Notes under the pieces: generated by a model
The model's database searches: none
Seen by the model: only the letters and a program-made list of their open reading frames with translations
What the model was told of the DNA's origin: nothing
Shown: in pieces, positions 24,949-36,287 of the stretch
Layout: the number at the start of each line of letters is the position of its first letter
How positions within the stretch are numbered: position 1 is the first letter of the stretch
Assembly (NCBI GenBank): GCA_028532985.1
Contig: JANCIK010000010.1
Coordinates: 1,116,001 to 1,180,000, forward strand
Direction: 5' to 3'
DNA: 64,000 nucleotides
From: Stropharia rugosoannulata
Lineage: Eukaryota; Basidiomycota; Agaricomycetes; Agaricales; Strophariaceae
Program-made: the position numbers and the translations under genes

Positions 24949-25868
24949 TTAACCCCACAGCTTCTTAATTCCTCCCCAAGAAGAAGAGGACGGAGCCTGC
25001 TGAGCGGGGGGAGCATGGTGAGTTGCATCCGCCCAGTCGATGATCTCAGCCTGTTGCTTCCCATTCTTCTTGTGGTAGACGTAGTTCTGGTTTCCAATAT
25101 CACTAGATGTATTGTAAGTAAAAGTGCGAAGGCTTGAAATTGTAAACGTCTTTCTTACTTCTGGGACATGTGGAACTGGTCGCGGTACCTCTGGGTCGCT
25201 TCTTGATGCATTTCCTCTTTCTCCTGGTGTGTGGTTCCATGTTCGGCCGGGCCACCCATGTTCTTCTGAACGATGTAATGGGTGTTGGTCGGCGCGTGGT
25301 ACCCGTGACCAAGGTACTGGTGGACATTCTTCAGGTTCTGAACTTCCGTGTGCACTTCATCGGGATGGATCAAGCCATGCGGGTCATGCATGACCTTGAT
25401 CACAGCTGGGTGGGCGACGTTGTGTTCATCGCGAACTGGGCGCGGGAGGTGGAATACCGCCCCCGTACGTCCGTGACCAAGGTACCCCTCAGGGTGAGGG
25501 GGGGTACCAGGACGAGAAGGTCCGGGCTGGTGATGGGGGTCAGGGTGTGTCGCGGCGTACTGATGCAGAGCAGTATGATGGTTTGCCAAGTTCTGCTGGT
25601 GCTGTGCGTGCGCCGGAGCAACATCAAGACCCATCTGGGGGTGGAACGAGCCATGCGCATGCCAATCGTCGTGGTTTATGGCGGGCTAGATATATACGTC
25701 AGCAGGGCGACTCATGAAGCAAGCAATGAAGGAGCACTGTACATGTTGAGTGGCCGGCGTATGCTGGTGATGCTCCTGCGGCGGTGGGGTGTGTACTGGG
25801 GCTGCTATGATACCAAATGAATGGATGCATAGTAGAGAAACCAATACGTATAGAGCTTTGAGATGCAT
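24949..25868 (-). CDS. Secreted His-rich protein with kinase-like motifs (268 aa)
   Basis: Three minus-strand exons, 25868-25743, 25685-25159 and 25102-24949, join in frame. Residues 1-23 form a signal peptide (MHLKALYVLVSLLCIHS onward). A His/Pro-rich segment follows (about 25-105). Then come features that line up with a protein-kinase fold: a glycine-rich GYLGHGRTGAV, an AVIKVM strand with a candidate ATP-lysine, an acidic residue in the EVQNLKNV helix, DIGNQN in the position of the catalytic loop (D and N kept, the preceding His absent), and IIDWADA in the position of DFG. The fold between them is very short, so the C-lobe is minimal. Introns sit just upstream of the catalytic-loop motif. 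The protein probably acts outside the cell or in the secretory pathway. Catalytic activity is doubtful; a pseudokinase or binding protein is equally possible. Confidence 0.75.
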
Positions 25869-25955
25869 GGTAGTGAATGTGAGTTGTTGTTTCCACCAGG
25901 GAACTGCGTTGAATGAGAGGACCGGCCTGCTGTTCCAGCGGTGACAGAGAATGCC

Positions 25956-25962
25956 TTTTATA
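25956..25962 (-). promoter_or_regulatory. TATA box of the secreted kinase-like gene
   Basis: On the minus strand this reads TATAAAA, about 90 bases before the ATG at 25868. The position and form fit a fungal core promoter. Confidence 0.5.
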
Positions 25963-27855
25963 CCTTGCCACCAGAGGTCCCAATTGATCACAGTACATAC
26001 GCCACTGCCTGTCAACTCGATTACATCGCTCACAATTGGGGCGTCGAAAATGCCGAGGTTACGCTAATCAGGTCTCTGGTTCCGGGCTCGCAGATTGCTG
26101 TATCGAGCTAGACCCCTCATCTCTGTGATGTGCGTACTATACGGACTTGTCGCATATGGTCAAGTTACGTCAACCGTAAATCACGCAAATCCTTAAAAGT
26201 TGAACTCGTACAACTTAATTTGATAAAATTATTTTTCAAGAGGACCCTGAACTACTAACTCAAATCTTCCTGAGGAAACGTTCAAAGAGAGGCTTCTTGC
26301 CAGTGTACTGTAAAATTCTCCATACAGAGCTTAAATGTACAGATGAAATGTAATTCCGAGCTTACAGGGTCAGCTATTCTCGTATCTGTCATTAGTGAGA
26401 CCCAACTTTGTACATGTGCTGTCCTTCTACCGCCCCAAGTCCGATTGAATCGCGATAAGCATACATCTTCTATCAGGACCTATCAGAGTATCGACGTGAG
26501 GAAGTTTCATAGGTTATATTATCACATACTCGACATTCATTCCGCTGACGGATAGGGTCTGGCACCAGGCAGTGCAATGGTCCATCGTTACATAAGTACA
26601 TGTGCATGATGGATGGATGAAATTTGAAAACCTGCCATTTACATAGCAGCCATCATATGCCCATAGACTACGACAGTAGTATATCTAGTATTCAGTGTGT
26701 TTCAGTAGGCTGGAACTTTTAAAAGGCATAGCTCTATTAAATCTGTAACATATCCAAATTTCAAAGCCACGGGCTAAAAACGAGACTTTCATTCTGTTCT
26801 TACTGGCGTCTGACTACAAGAATGCTTGGCAGAGATGATGGCCATGATTAGTAGACGCCAGAGCCAAAACAAAATTAGAGGGTTTCAGCCTTCCAACCAG
26901 CAAGGACAGAGTTAGCCAGAGTGACACGAAAAGTGTCAAGACGGTCTTCCCGCTAAAGGCCTTAGCAAGCAGTTCTTTGCCGACGGCTTCTGCTCTCCCC
27001 GAGTCACTGGTGCTTATTCCTACAGCAACCTACAACCTACACGGTCAGTCGCTTGTTTGTGCTGAGCATCAGTTCTGACGTTTATGTTGATCGCCAAAAT
27101 AAATATGTGTTTGACACGGATCTTACACAAACCATCATATGTGCAACTCATCGCATCTAGAGCATATCCTAAGTATGTGTTTAACATATACTTCGCCGCA
27201 TTAGTGTTCAACACAACTAGATTCCATTCGCTTAACACTCCAGTGCTGAAACAAGTTGGAAACAAGTTGGAAACAAGCTGACCCTTTTGGAAAAGTACCG
27301 TCTGGCCGTAGCAAGCCGGCGCACAATTGAAACCACGCCACTTTTTGGAAGTCTGCCATTGAATGCGTTGACACGTCGAAGTTCAATACAATTTCAACTT
27401 GAACTTCCAAGTCCACCTGCAGTCGCCCATCCGGTCATGCGAATTTTGTGCTTCCGCGACCTATTTCCAACGGCCGGCATCGGCTCCCTGCGGCCGGACC
27501 ATGGCCGAGGCAGTGTTAATGGCAATCTCCGGCAACAGGGCCATTCATCGCATACGCTAAATAAAAGTATAACCATAGACAAGTGGATCTCTTTGAAAAA
27601 TTAAGGAGTACTGATCTTTCAGGTCAAAGTACTAGAGTAAAGCATTTGACCATAAGTTGACCCCTAAGCTCGGCGGTGACCACCGGAACTACTCTCTTCA
27701 ACGTGAACTACACTCATGGTAGTGGCACGGTCATTGATTATCTCGACATTGTCGGAAATCGATGTGCTCCCTAATATTAGAGCCATTGTCATTGTTAAAG
27801 TCAAAGGTGAACTCAATGGAAGTAGAAACGCGGGCCACCTTGTGCCCCTCCTAAG
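25963..27855. other. Intergenic, no gene recognised
   Basis: These 1.9 kb lie between divergent genes. No ORF with domain content or believable splice structure was found. A short tandem repeat at 27248-27280 is listed separately. Confidence 0.45.
27248..27280. repeat. Three tandem 11-bp units
   Basis: GAAACAAGTTG occurs three times head to tail, the last with one change. It is too short to call a satellite and no function is evident. Confidence 0.8.
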
Positions 27856-27862
27856 TATATAA
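27856..27862 (+). promoter_or_regulatory. TATA box upstream of the 178-aa gene
   Basis: TATATAA lies about 81 bases before the ATG at 27943, the same spacing class as the hydrophobin promoter. Confidence 0.5.
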
Positions 27863-27942
27863 TGGTCAAACTGACACTAGCAGTAAATAAATATAGAGTC
27901 ATACACCCACATTTATCCTCTAACACCACAGCTTACAACGAA

Positions 27943-28531
27943 ATGTCTGCCACATCTCAGAAGCTGCTCACCGCTCAGGCATATGAAGAGCTTGCAACGG
28001 CAGTATGTCATATACCACTACATTCACGATGTAATTTCCCTAACAAAGAAATAGCTCGATGCCTTGTCTCAGCCAAACCTTGTCAAGATTAGACAACAAA
28101 TGACAATGTGCTACCAGGCTTTTGGACGGTATTTTGACTGCCCCGGTCGATTTGAAGATTCGTATACCATCACAATGGAGCGTCTCTTCAAGCACTATGG
28201 ATTATCTCCTGGGAGGTCAGGGTCCTTTCATCCTAGGAAGTGGCTCGTGTGGATGCCCAAGGTCCTGATAGTAGCAGCGTGGAGTGCGTCCAAAGTATTG
28301 GAATTCGAAGTCGGACACATGCGCTTTACTCCTCCTGATGACTTATCGACAGAAAGTTCAGACGGTAAGGATAAGTTGGATAAGTTTTCTCAGGAAATTA
28401 TCTCTATTCTAGAGGGAAGCTCTGCAATATTGGACGTTGAAGACTTTAAAAGTAGAATGAGGAAGGTCGAGCAAGCCTACCAAAAGGCAGCGGCACTTAT
28501 CGCACAAACGAAGAAGTCGATTAATGCGTAG
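27943..28531 (+). CDS. Unknown protein, 178 aa, paralogue of the next gene
   Basis: Two exons, 27943-28002 and 28055-28531, are joined across a 52-base intron. No signal peptide or membrane segment is evident, although a short hydrophobic patch follows WLVWMPKV. The C-terminal third is helical and charged (EDFKSRMRKVEQAYQKA). The product at 29444-30074 has the same plan: a short first exon of about 20 codons, a central W-containing hydrophobic patch and an EDFK-RM helix near the end. The two genes therefore look like old tandem duplicates. No named family is recognised. A TATA box lies about 80 bases upstream, which supports expression. Confidence 0.7.
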
Positions 28532-29443
28532 TTCATGTTGGAGGTAGTTTTCACATATTATGAGACTACTATCAAGTCGTAGATATTACCAATCGAATTT
28601 TCTCAGATTTTGAACGACTTCATGCTACACTTTTTATTGAAATCGAAGCCCTTTGTCCATTTAAGTCATGTCTGCAAAGACTGCGCGGTGTTGAAAGAAT
28701 GCCCAATCCTGGTTGGGTGGATACTAATACAAATACTCTATGTGGTTTAGTATGCGTGTCCACTCACTCCGCGTGCGAAGGAATGACCAGGCGAGAGCTG
28801 GGAGATGGTAGGCAATGGCGTGGCCTGGGGGAACCAAACCATCTGAGACTGCATGTACTACTTCGGGCGGTTCCCCTGCTAGCGCCCATCAATTTATGTT
28901 GGGTAAAAATGGGATAAAATGTATTTTATCTTTCTTAGAAATACATATTTCAGCTAGATTAACATAAGAAATTGCCTCGGACTTGCCTAAAATAGGAAGC
29001 CCGATACCTTTTTCTCTAGTAAATGGCTGTTAAAAGGGATTCTTTTAAACATATTATACAACTTTTTACATTTTTCCCAACAAAGAAGTGTCTACTGCCA
29101 GAAGTGTCCCCTGTTATACAAGCTCTTCTTTTCACACCCGGCGCCCTTGGAGGTGGACCTACGCTACTCCGTCTGTCTAGAGCTCCGCTTCGAACTGAAA
29201 ACATAATTGTTCCTCAACGTTTATGACATAATGTGGCCCAGTACCCGTTTTGGTTATAATCCATCAAAGCAATTATAGGAAATTATATATTGCCTTACTT
29301 GCTTAGGTTTGCTTTAAACTCTTATTACCCACACTGAAAATAAGCGTCAAGCTAGTTTTAGGCGTATACTGGCCACGAAAGCGGCTCTGTATATCAAGGA
29401 CTCGTTACATCCACATTTTTTCATGTTTTCTTTTGCTTCAGAC
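28532..29443. other. Intergenic, no gene recognised
   Basis: This region separates the two paralogous unknown genes. Nothing convincing was found on either strand. Confidence 0.4.
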
Positions 29444-30074
29444 ATGCAAACTGACGTCAGCCGCGACTTCAAGTTCGAACCTGTCAAGCTTGACTGTGTG
29501 GCACTTTCTAAGGTAAGTGTCTATACTCAGAGCACTATTTGCGTACTGATATGTAACACCTCAGCATTATCGCTTAATTCCTGAGGAAAGCATACTGAGG
29601 GTAAGGGAAGACGTAACACGGTTCCTGGAACAGTTCCGACTATATTTCTACGGACCATTCAAGTTTTCCTTCGAAGAGATGTGTTCAGATATTGCTGTAC
29701 AGAACACTGGGTTTCCACGACTTGAGTGGCTTCTGGGACGCGCGTTCTGGACGCACCGAGCGAGTAGTTGGATGCCACTCCTGCTACAAGTAGCCAGCTG
29801 GTGCTCGATAGATGACTTGCGTACAAGAGCCAAGTGGGTCAGCATGTCGTCCAGAAATATGAATCTCTCAAAGAAAGTGCATGAAATTACAACGGCTTCA
29901 TCTCAAGATATTTTTGACGACGAAGAAGACTTCAAATGCCGTATGGTTAAATTGCAGAAACACTACACCGAAGGATTGGCTCATATTCTATATTGGTCTG
30001 CATCGATTCGAGAGCCATATACGCAGCCAGGTTTATGCGATCAGTATCCCGGATTCTACCCAGGTTTCTTCTGA
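29444..30074 (+). CDS. Unknown protein, 192 aa, paralogue of the previous gene
   Basis: Exon 29444-29512 joins exon 29565-30074 in frame across a 52-base intron with a GTAAGT donor. The product has no signal peptide. It shares with the 27943-28531 product the intron position after about 20 codons, the central WMPLLLQVASW patch (WMPKVLIVAAW in the other) and the late EDFKCRMVKLQKHY helix (EDFKSRMRKVEQAY). Other parts are strongly diverged, so the duplication is old. Function is unknown. The last 15 residues (rich in Pro, Gly, Tyr and Phe) have no counterpart in the paralogue and could be an acquired tail. Confidence 0.7.
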
Positions 30075-30216
30075 TGCCACTGGAAATTTGTTTTCTATGT
30101 TGAAGAGGCAAAACCCTAAATTTGAGGTCGTCCACTAGCTGTAATCAACGGCTTTATATTTCACCAACAACTGTGATAGTACATACCACTAGATGCCTAA
30201 GTACCTAGACTGCTAT

Positions 30217-30816
30217 CTATGTCATGTAAATCAAATCGTTAATGACTTCCTCTAGTAGCGTTCCCAAAGCAGCGGCAACTTCAGCATTTGGCAATTCTTT
30301 AGCCATCTTGCACACTTTCTGCCTTTGTAAGACTGGAAGCCAGAGGAGCTCATCCACTATCTGATGAAGAGCTTCGCTGTTAAAATCGGGCGCTCCAGGG
30401 AAGATCGGTGAGCTTGAACCCAAATCGACTTTGAGTATGGGCTTGATGGATTCCAGCATGCTACGACGTTTGGAAGTATCCAGCATAGACATCGCCTGCG
30501 AGAACCTGTCGTAGAGCGCCATTTGCCGCGCAACGATGGATTCAACGAGCCCTTCTTTCTGGGGAAAATGGCTTTCTAGCATCGTGTCGATTTCACGCAT
30601 AACATCATCTATTTTGTCTATTGACAATAAACTGTGAAGCTCGCTTTGTTTGCCTTCTGAAATGCTGTGGGGATCGTTCGCCAATCTGTCCACATAGTTT
30701 AAGGTTCTGTCGTCGATGGTTTCTCTAGTATGGCTCTTTGCAGTGGCCATGTTTGTGATTGAAGAACGCATGGACGATGGCATGGTTGGGGAAGAAATGT
30801 AGGTGCCTCTCTGCAT
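30217..30816 (-). CDS. Unknown single-exon protein, 199 aa
   Basis: An uninterrupted minus-strand ORF starts at ATG 30816 and ends before 30217. The product is predicted largely helical, with charged helices (KIDDVMREIDTMLESHF, VARQMALYDRFSQAM), and has no signal peptide or membrane segment. No family is recognised. It converges with the 29444-30074 gene, leaving only about 140 bases between stops. Six octamer repeats lie 41-88 bases upstream of the start. The length and lack of stops make a real gene likely, but codon-level support is not available. Confidence 0.55.
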   Translation of the reverse strand: MQRGTYISSPTMPSSMRSSITNMATAKSHTRETIDDRTLNYVDRLANDPHSISEGKQSELHSLLSIDKIDDVMREIDTMLESHFPQKEGLVESIVARQMALYDRFSQAMSMLDTSKRRSMLESIKPILKVDLGSSSPIFPGAPDFNSEALHQIVDELLWLPVLQRQKVCKMAKELPNAEVAAALGTLLEEVINDLIYMT

Positions 30817-30856
30817 CGCAATTTCACGTTATATTTATACAAAATAGAAAATATGT

Positions 30857-30904
30857 GAGTGCTTGAGCGCCTGAGTGCTTGAGCGCCTGAGCGCTTGAGC
30901 ATTG
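30857..30904. repeat. Six tandem octamers, GAGYGCYT
   Basis: Six imperfect copies of GAGTGCTT/GAGCGCCT run without gaps, just upstream of the minus-strand gene starting at 30816. The alternation of the two octamer variants suggests a 16-bp higher-order unit. It could be a promoter-proximal binding array, or simply a microsatellite. Confidence 0.85.
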
Positions 30905-31655
30905 AAGGTAGCGCTTTCCCAACAAGTGGCCTAAAAGGTTACCCCGATTTGACCACGATGTCCAGACGATGGCCGCGTTCGGCAAGAGAATACTTACCAA
31001 AAGAAGTATATAAAAGACCACACTATCACCGTATTTGGAGTTTCTTCCGCTAAAGAGACATATATATCTCCATATCTGATAGACTACACATTCAAGAAAA
31101 GCGAAGCATTGACCATTGATAGATCGAGCGCTGATAGGTAATAGTATCCACGTCATACATTTTCTAGGAGCCCCGCAGGGCTTGAAGTTAACTTTCGCTG
31201 CTAGTCTTCTAATTGGTGACTTACTGCCTCATTAATTAATTTAACAAGAGGCTATGTCACTCGAGTCGAACTAGCTAATCACACCTCTCTTTTATTTCCG
31301 CAGGACTGCTGTAGTGCCACCTACGACCTCCGCTAAAGTCCGCATACATAGTTTGTACATAGTTCTATAATTTATGTAACATCTATCAGTCGAAATATAC
31401 ACATATATTGGGCTCTTACTGATTCCAAATAATCCGAGTGAGAACATATAAAGTCGTAAAGACAGGAAAGGTAACGTGGCAAAAAAGACAGATAAGTTGT
31501 GTATGAGCGTGTCATCACGGGTATCGAATAAATAGGTAATAGAAATGATAGACTGATCTCGGATACCTCTGAGGATGTTCAGACAGTGAACGGTGACGAG
31601 AGTGCAAATTCTTACCTATAATCGGATCCAGATTAAATCAAAAAGGGCCGTGTTA
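30905..31655. other. Intergenic, no gene recognised
   Basis: Nothing beyond short spurious ORFs. The left part is the upstream region of the 199-aa gene. Confidence 0.4.
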
Positions 31656-33340
31656 TCAACATTGTTCTTCCGTGCTAGGCGTCGTGAATTGTTCATCGAT
31701 ATGTGCATTACGCCGTAGATTTATTATCAATCTCGAGCCCTTATGGATGGATATGTAAGTATAGGACGTAGAGTAGCAGCACAGAAACATACCGATAACG
31801 AGTATAGCATAATATACCACCTGAAAAAGCCCCGTTAAATGCGTCCTCAAACTGTGTTGGAAGGAACTCACGGATGCCACAAGTCGTTAAAGAGGCTCAG
31901 CTTCGGAGCCAGATCGCTGACCATTGTGAGCGTAGTAGCAGCTACATGACATTGGTTAGATATGTTTAACAGCAGGGTGATGCACATACCGAATACGAGA
32001 AAGAAATAAATCGTTCCGTCCTTGACAAAGGTAAGCAGCAACCTGGTTTGACTGCCTGCTCGTATCTCTTCTTCTTCGTTGAAGTTGAAGATATATAGTG
32101 GGAACAGGTATCCGAGTCGGTACAATGTCAATATGAACAACATGACTTAATGATGGCAGTTTAGTACTTGGCGGGTCCACAAATATAAGAACTTACGACT
32201 TCCGAACAAGGCTGGGACCCTTATAAATTACAAAAGCTGGAAGTCAGTTGGCAGAACAATAGCACGATAATCTATGCTTACCAGGCAAGCAACTCGGATC
32301 TATACAGATGGGGATTGCTTTTGGTCACAGTTAAGCATCCCGGGCCATAGCCTATCGTGTCTCTATGCTCTCCGATGTTGACACGTATAGTTGTCACTAA
32401 CACTCCCTGAGGGGCGATGTCAGAGTACTGCAGTAATAGATTAGATGACAGACTTACAACTGCTTCACCTAAAGAACAACATTACATCCATTTAGTGACA
32501 AGAAGGTACAAATTATTATGATGACCCACTAAACCATAGGAACCAGACGAATAAAAATACTGGTGGACATTAGAGAGCCGGTCACAAGAAGCATAAGTTG
32601 GTTGCACATACTGTAACGATTCGAACGTGTATTTTTATACAGTGCCCATACACGCAGAGTGAATATGGTAGTAACCGGCGGAATGACACACAGAACTCCT
32701 CCGCTGCAAGTGCGATATGAACGACCGTCGTTCGACGAGTTTAAGATAAATCCCTTACAAGCCTTGATACCAAGTGTACGAGTAGCATCTGGCATTAAAG
32801 TAAGTCAGAGAGTATACAACGGGCCAGAACGATACGCACAGCTATGCAGACCATTAGAATCACGCTGGTCAACAATTATGCGAGGCTTACTTTCGACGAC
32901 GTATCGGTGAGATTCCGGACTGCAGAGAATAAATCATGCCGCTGAACAGGAACTAAACTGAGGGAGCATACCATAAGATATTATGCTGAACACGATGTTA
33001 AAAATTTGACTACATGGATAATTGAGGATTCAACTTACGACAAGTGAAGGATGGGATAATATCGTGAAACAATATACAATGCTTTCGGCAATGACCAGAT
33101 AGTACTGCAATGGAATCGACCTAAGCATGGCTTGTCACGTAGCGGGCATTGCAGGCGACTAACCTCCATATGTAGGTCACCTCATCACCGAACGTGAGCA
33201 GCCAGTCGTAAACCAAAAAAGTTATTGCTGATACTGAATAGAACAACATAATGTAAATACCCAGCAAAGAGACAAAGGAGAATCACGCACAAGAAACATA
33301 ATTTAGCAAACGAATCGATTCCTGGAGGAACATCGGCCAG
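31656..33340 (-). CDS. DUF6533-type multi-pass membrane protein (exon map approximate)
   Basis: Several minus-strand exons together carry the signature of the DUF6533 family of Agaricomycetes, predicted seven-helix membrane proteins of unknown function. The segment near 33260-33165 encodes the diagnostic VYDWLLTFGDEVTYIWR, spliced to SIPLQYYLVIAES near 33130. The segment around 32650-32550 encodes TLRVWALYKNTRSNR, equivalent to the LRTYALYGR loop. The segment near 32060-31960 encodes FVKDGTIYFFLVFGMCITLL, a late helix. The end (31750-31656) encodes SRLIINLRRN followed by a stop. I could not fix every exon, especially the start and the region 32810-33020, so a decayed copy is possible. No ligand or partner is indicated. 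Confidence 0.55.
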
Positions 33341-34838
33341 TGCTTGAAGGACGTTCAAGCAGGTGGGTGCGCACGGAAAGGGGACGGGCTACACTACATC
33401 CGCTGCTAGCACCCAGATGCCTCTGATTCTTATATCATTCCATCGACAGAACTTTAGACGTCCGCAGTGTTCTATGTCAAGCTCTTATAGGTGACATTCT
33501 GTTCTTCCGAAATGCGCAACTCCAATATGGCTTAAAGCGGAGTTGATCTTCGTAGAAGACTGACATGTCGCGAAGGTCAAGGCAGATGGCGCGACCTGTG
33601 GATGTGGCTCTCCCAACGCCAAGCAGCCCGGGGCTGTGTTATAGTTAGCCAAAACTTGTTGATTTATGCGGCGATTGCGCATATATCGACAGTTCACCCT
33701 AATCGATGACACTGGGAAGTCACGCCAACTGCGAGAAGAACACCCGGCGAATGGAACGAAAGTGCCAAAACAGTATACGCGACGAAGTTGAATATAGAGT
33801 AGACTTGATGTGTCACGGTGGAATATAAGCTGGAAGACGTGATGTAAACATAGATGAGAACATACAAGGCATTCTTGGAGACTCGGGAATTTTCTACTGG
33901 TTATGGAGTACTGGGGCCGTCCTTCAAGTTGGAAGATTAACTTAGTACCCATGCATAGAAGAGAAGAGAAACATAGGAAGCACATAGTATGGCTAGCAGA
34001 ATGTCCCCCAGAACTGTCCGTTCTTCACGATTCAACATTCTCAAATGATGACGCATAAAATTTGGGTGGAAGTTGAACGTTGAAGCTTGAAGCTTTGCAG
34101 CGAGGCCTCAGAGTAAACAAGGACATTCGTGAGACAGGACAGATGGCTCGAATGCAATCCACCGGTAGAAATTGGCACTGCCTCGACTGGAAGATGAACG
34201 TTGGGAAGAGTCTAGTGGCATGGACCTGGAGCCGGTGAACTTGTAATGCGCAGTTTCAAAGCGGAACTACGCTCCGGCATCTTGGCACCGGCACCGTCCG
34301 GAGTCTTGACCCTTACAACCTCTTACAACTTACCTCCATCAGACTCCATGCAGGCTCACATATTCCAGTCTAGTCACTCTGGCTGACTCTGACCTCAACA
34401 ACTGCAAGCAACACGCCGCAAGTAAGTAGATACTGCTGAGCTCATTTACTTGCCTTAATACTTACTTCAGACACATCGGCATTTTAAAACTTGACTGCTA
34501 TGGCCACCGCTCAAAACCCGTCCAAAGAATCTTCTCGTTTCTCGTCACGAATTGCAGGTTTGCCCTTCTCCTGATGGCGTCGGAAACATCTACATATTCT
34601 GAATTGCCTTACCGTCGGATTGCTTTGAGTAGGAATAGGTAGGCATTTATGCAAATAAATGGATCCAGGCTGACCTAGGCCATGGCTTGGTCTAGGCCTA
34701 ACTCGTCGGCCAGTGCGGACCGAGATTGAGTGATTGACAGAAGTACAGACATAAAAAAAACATGGAAACATAGCCTCAGACGTTCGATCTTTTCACGCAT
34801 CTACAGAGTCTACCTGACCCGGTTCTGTTTATATCGGA
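33341..34838. other. Intergenic, no gene recognised
   Basis: A 166-codon minus-strand ORF (33485-33985) has no domain and no good splice context, so it is not called. A near-palindrome around 34670-34710 (CCTAGGCCATGGCTTGGTCTAGG type) could form a hairpin. The last part is upstream of the F-box gene. Confidence 0.4.
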
Positions 34839-36287
34839 ATGCCGCCAATTGACAAGCTGGAAGGCGACCTGCTATGGGCTATCTTTAGCATGAACGCACA
34901 AATGTTCCAATACGACGAAGCGCTAAAAACAACCCAGGCCGCGTCGCAAGTCTGCAGCATCTGGCGGAACCTCCTTACATCGTCGCCTTCGATTTGGGCC
35001 CGACTCATTGACCTGGATGTTCTCTTCAACTCTTCTCCAGATTGGCTGAGCGAAGTCCTCCGCAGGAGCGGACAGGCGTTGCTTTGGATTCGATATCAAA
35101 ATTATCACCCCCCTCATCAAGAATTGCTGCTTGAGACGCTAAATGCTTACTGGAATAGGATACAAGTATTGAAGCTGACGTCTGATACGGGCAGTCAAGT
35201 CCTGATACAAGACCGAGAAGAAGGTTCTGTCCCCTTCTTCCGCCCAGCTCCGAACCTGCATACCTTCGAATTGAACGTAATAGACGGCAATGACATTCCT
35301 GAACTCGCGACGCTTTTCTCCTCGGACGCTCCCATGTTGCGCATCTTCAGGTTCGCAATACGGAATACATTACTCTTTAATCGTTCAAAATGGCTCGAAA
35401 ATCTTGAAGTACTGCGTACAGGTGTGATAGGCGAAATGCAGACACTACTCAAGATCCTCGGAATCGCCAAAAATTTGAAGTCACTGCATATCGGTGCAAT
35501 CGAGTCTCAGGAAGGTTCCCTTTCTAGTATAGAGCTCCCCAGACTACAGCACCTCAAAACATTCTGGAATAACCCAGTCGTTCTTTCCACTTTTTTCTCC
35601 CAAGTTATTTTGCCTCCAGTGATACGTCTTGACTGTTGCGTTGCGGTTGATGGGCAAGAGCCTTTCCTCGCTCTCTTGCCACGCCTCTCCACTTTTACAC
35701 GCCGCTATTTCCAGATTAATGTGCCGAAGTATATTCACTTGACTTGCCACAACACTGTCTTCTGTCTCTTTGCCGGAACGCGCCCGATGCATCCGGACGA
35801 TGCATTCGAAATCCACGTACAGGAGTATCCATTCCCCCAGACCACCGCCGCTGCTCTGCTCACCACTTTCAGTACTCCCGAGCTGACATCTGTAACTAGG
35901 CTCAAGTTGACTATGGACATGGGCTTTCCGAAAACGGAGCTTTTGCGCTTCATGACATGCCTTCCTAATATCGCTACAATCGTGGTTGATCTGAGCGCCG
36001 TGGAGCAGCTCGTGGAGCTTCAGAGGGGGCAACAAGCTTGCCTCTTTTCAACTCTTGTCACAATCGTGTTTATAGGAGATTCAGAAGGAACTGAGAAGGC
36101 AGGGGCCCTTCTTGACTCCGTCTTAGAGTTTATAATCCTTTTCCGGGATGCTGGCAGTCCCATTGTCACGCTTGACCTCAGCCATTCCAATGATGTGAAT
36201 CTCAATATGCATATGAAAGACCACCCCCTCAGGGAGGTGAGCGACTTAAAAGTGATATGGACTAGTCAAAGCTTTCAATCAGCATGA
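34839..36287 (+). CDS. F-box-like protein with LRR-like C-terminus (482 aa)
   Basis: An intact single-exon ORF starts with ATG at 34839. Residues about 3-60 match the fungal F-box-like layout: a Leu-containing LEGDLLWAIFSMN helix, then ASQVCSIWRNLLTSSPSIWARL, the equivalent of the common ASQVCRRWRDVALSSPSLWARI. The remainder shows irregular leucine-rich spacing (LKILGIAKNLKSLHIGAIES, LPRLQHLK), as in many Agaricomycete F-box expansions. By family knowledge such proteins recruit substrates to SCF ubiquitin ligases through Skp1; the substrate here is unknown. These genes are numerous and fast-evolving in mushrooms. No signal or membrane segment. Confidence 0.8.
   Translation: MPPIDKLEGDLLWAIFSMNAQMFQYDEALKTTQAASQVCSIWRNLLTSSPSIWARLIDLDVLFNSSPDWLSEVLRRSGQALLWIRYQNYHPPHQELLLETLNAYWNRIQVLKLTSDTGSQVLIQDREEGSVPFFRPAPNLHTFELNVIDGNDIPELATLFSSDAPMLRIFRFAIRNTLLFNRSKWLENLEVLRTGVIGEMQTLLKILGIAKNLKSLHIGAIESQEGSLSSIELPRLQHLKTFWNNPVVLSTFFSQVILPPVIRLDCCVAVDGQEPFLALLPRLSTFTRRYFQINVPKYIHLTCHNTVFCLFAGTRPMHPDDAFEIHVQEYPFPQTTAAALLTTFSTPELTSVTRLKLTMDMGFPKTELLRFMTCLPNIATIVVDLSAVEQLVELQRGQQACLFSTLVTIVFIGDSEGTEKAGALLDSVLEFIILFRDAGSPIVTLDLSHSNDVNLNMHMKDHPLREVSDLKVIWTSQSFQSA

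Noticed and set aside
33485..33985. 166-codon minus-strand ORF upstream of the DUF6533 gene
   Set aside because: It does not show family motifs and cannot be spliced to the DUF6533 exons.
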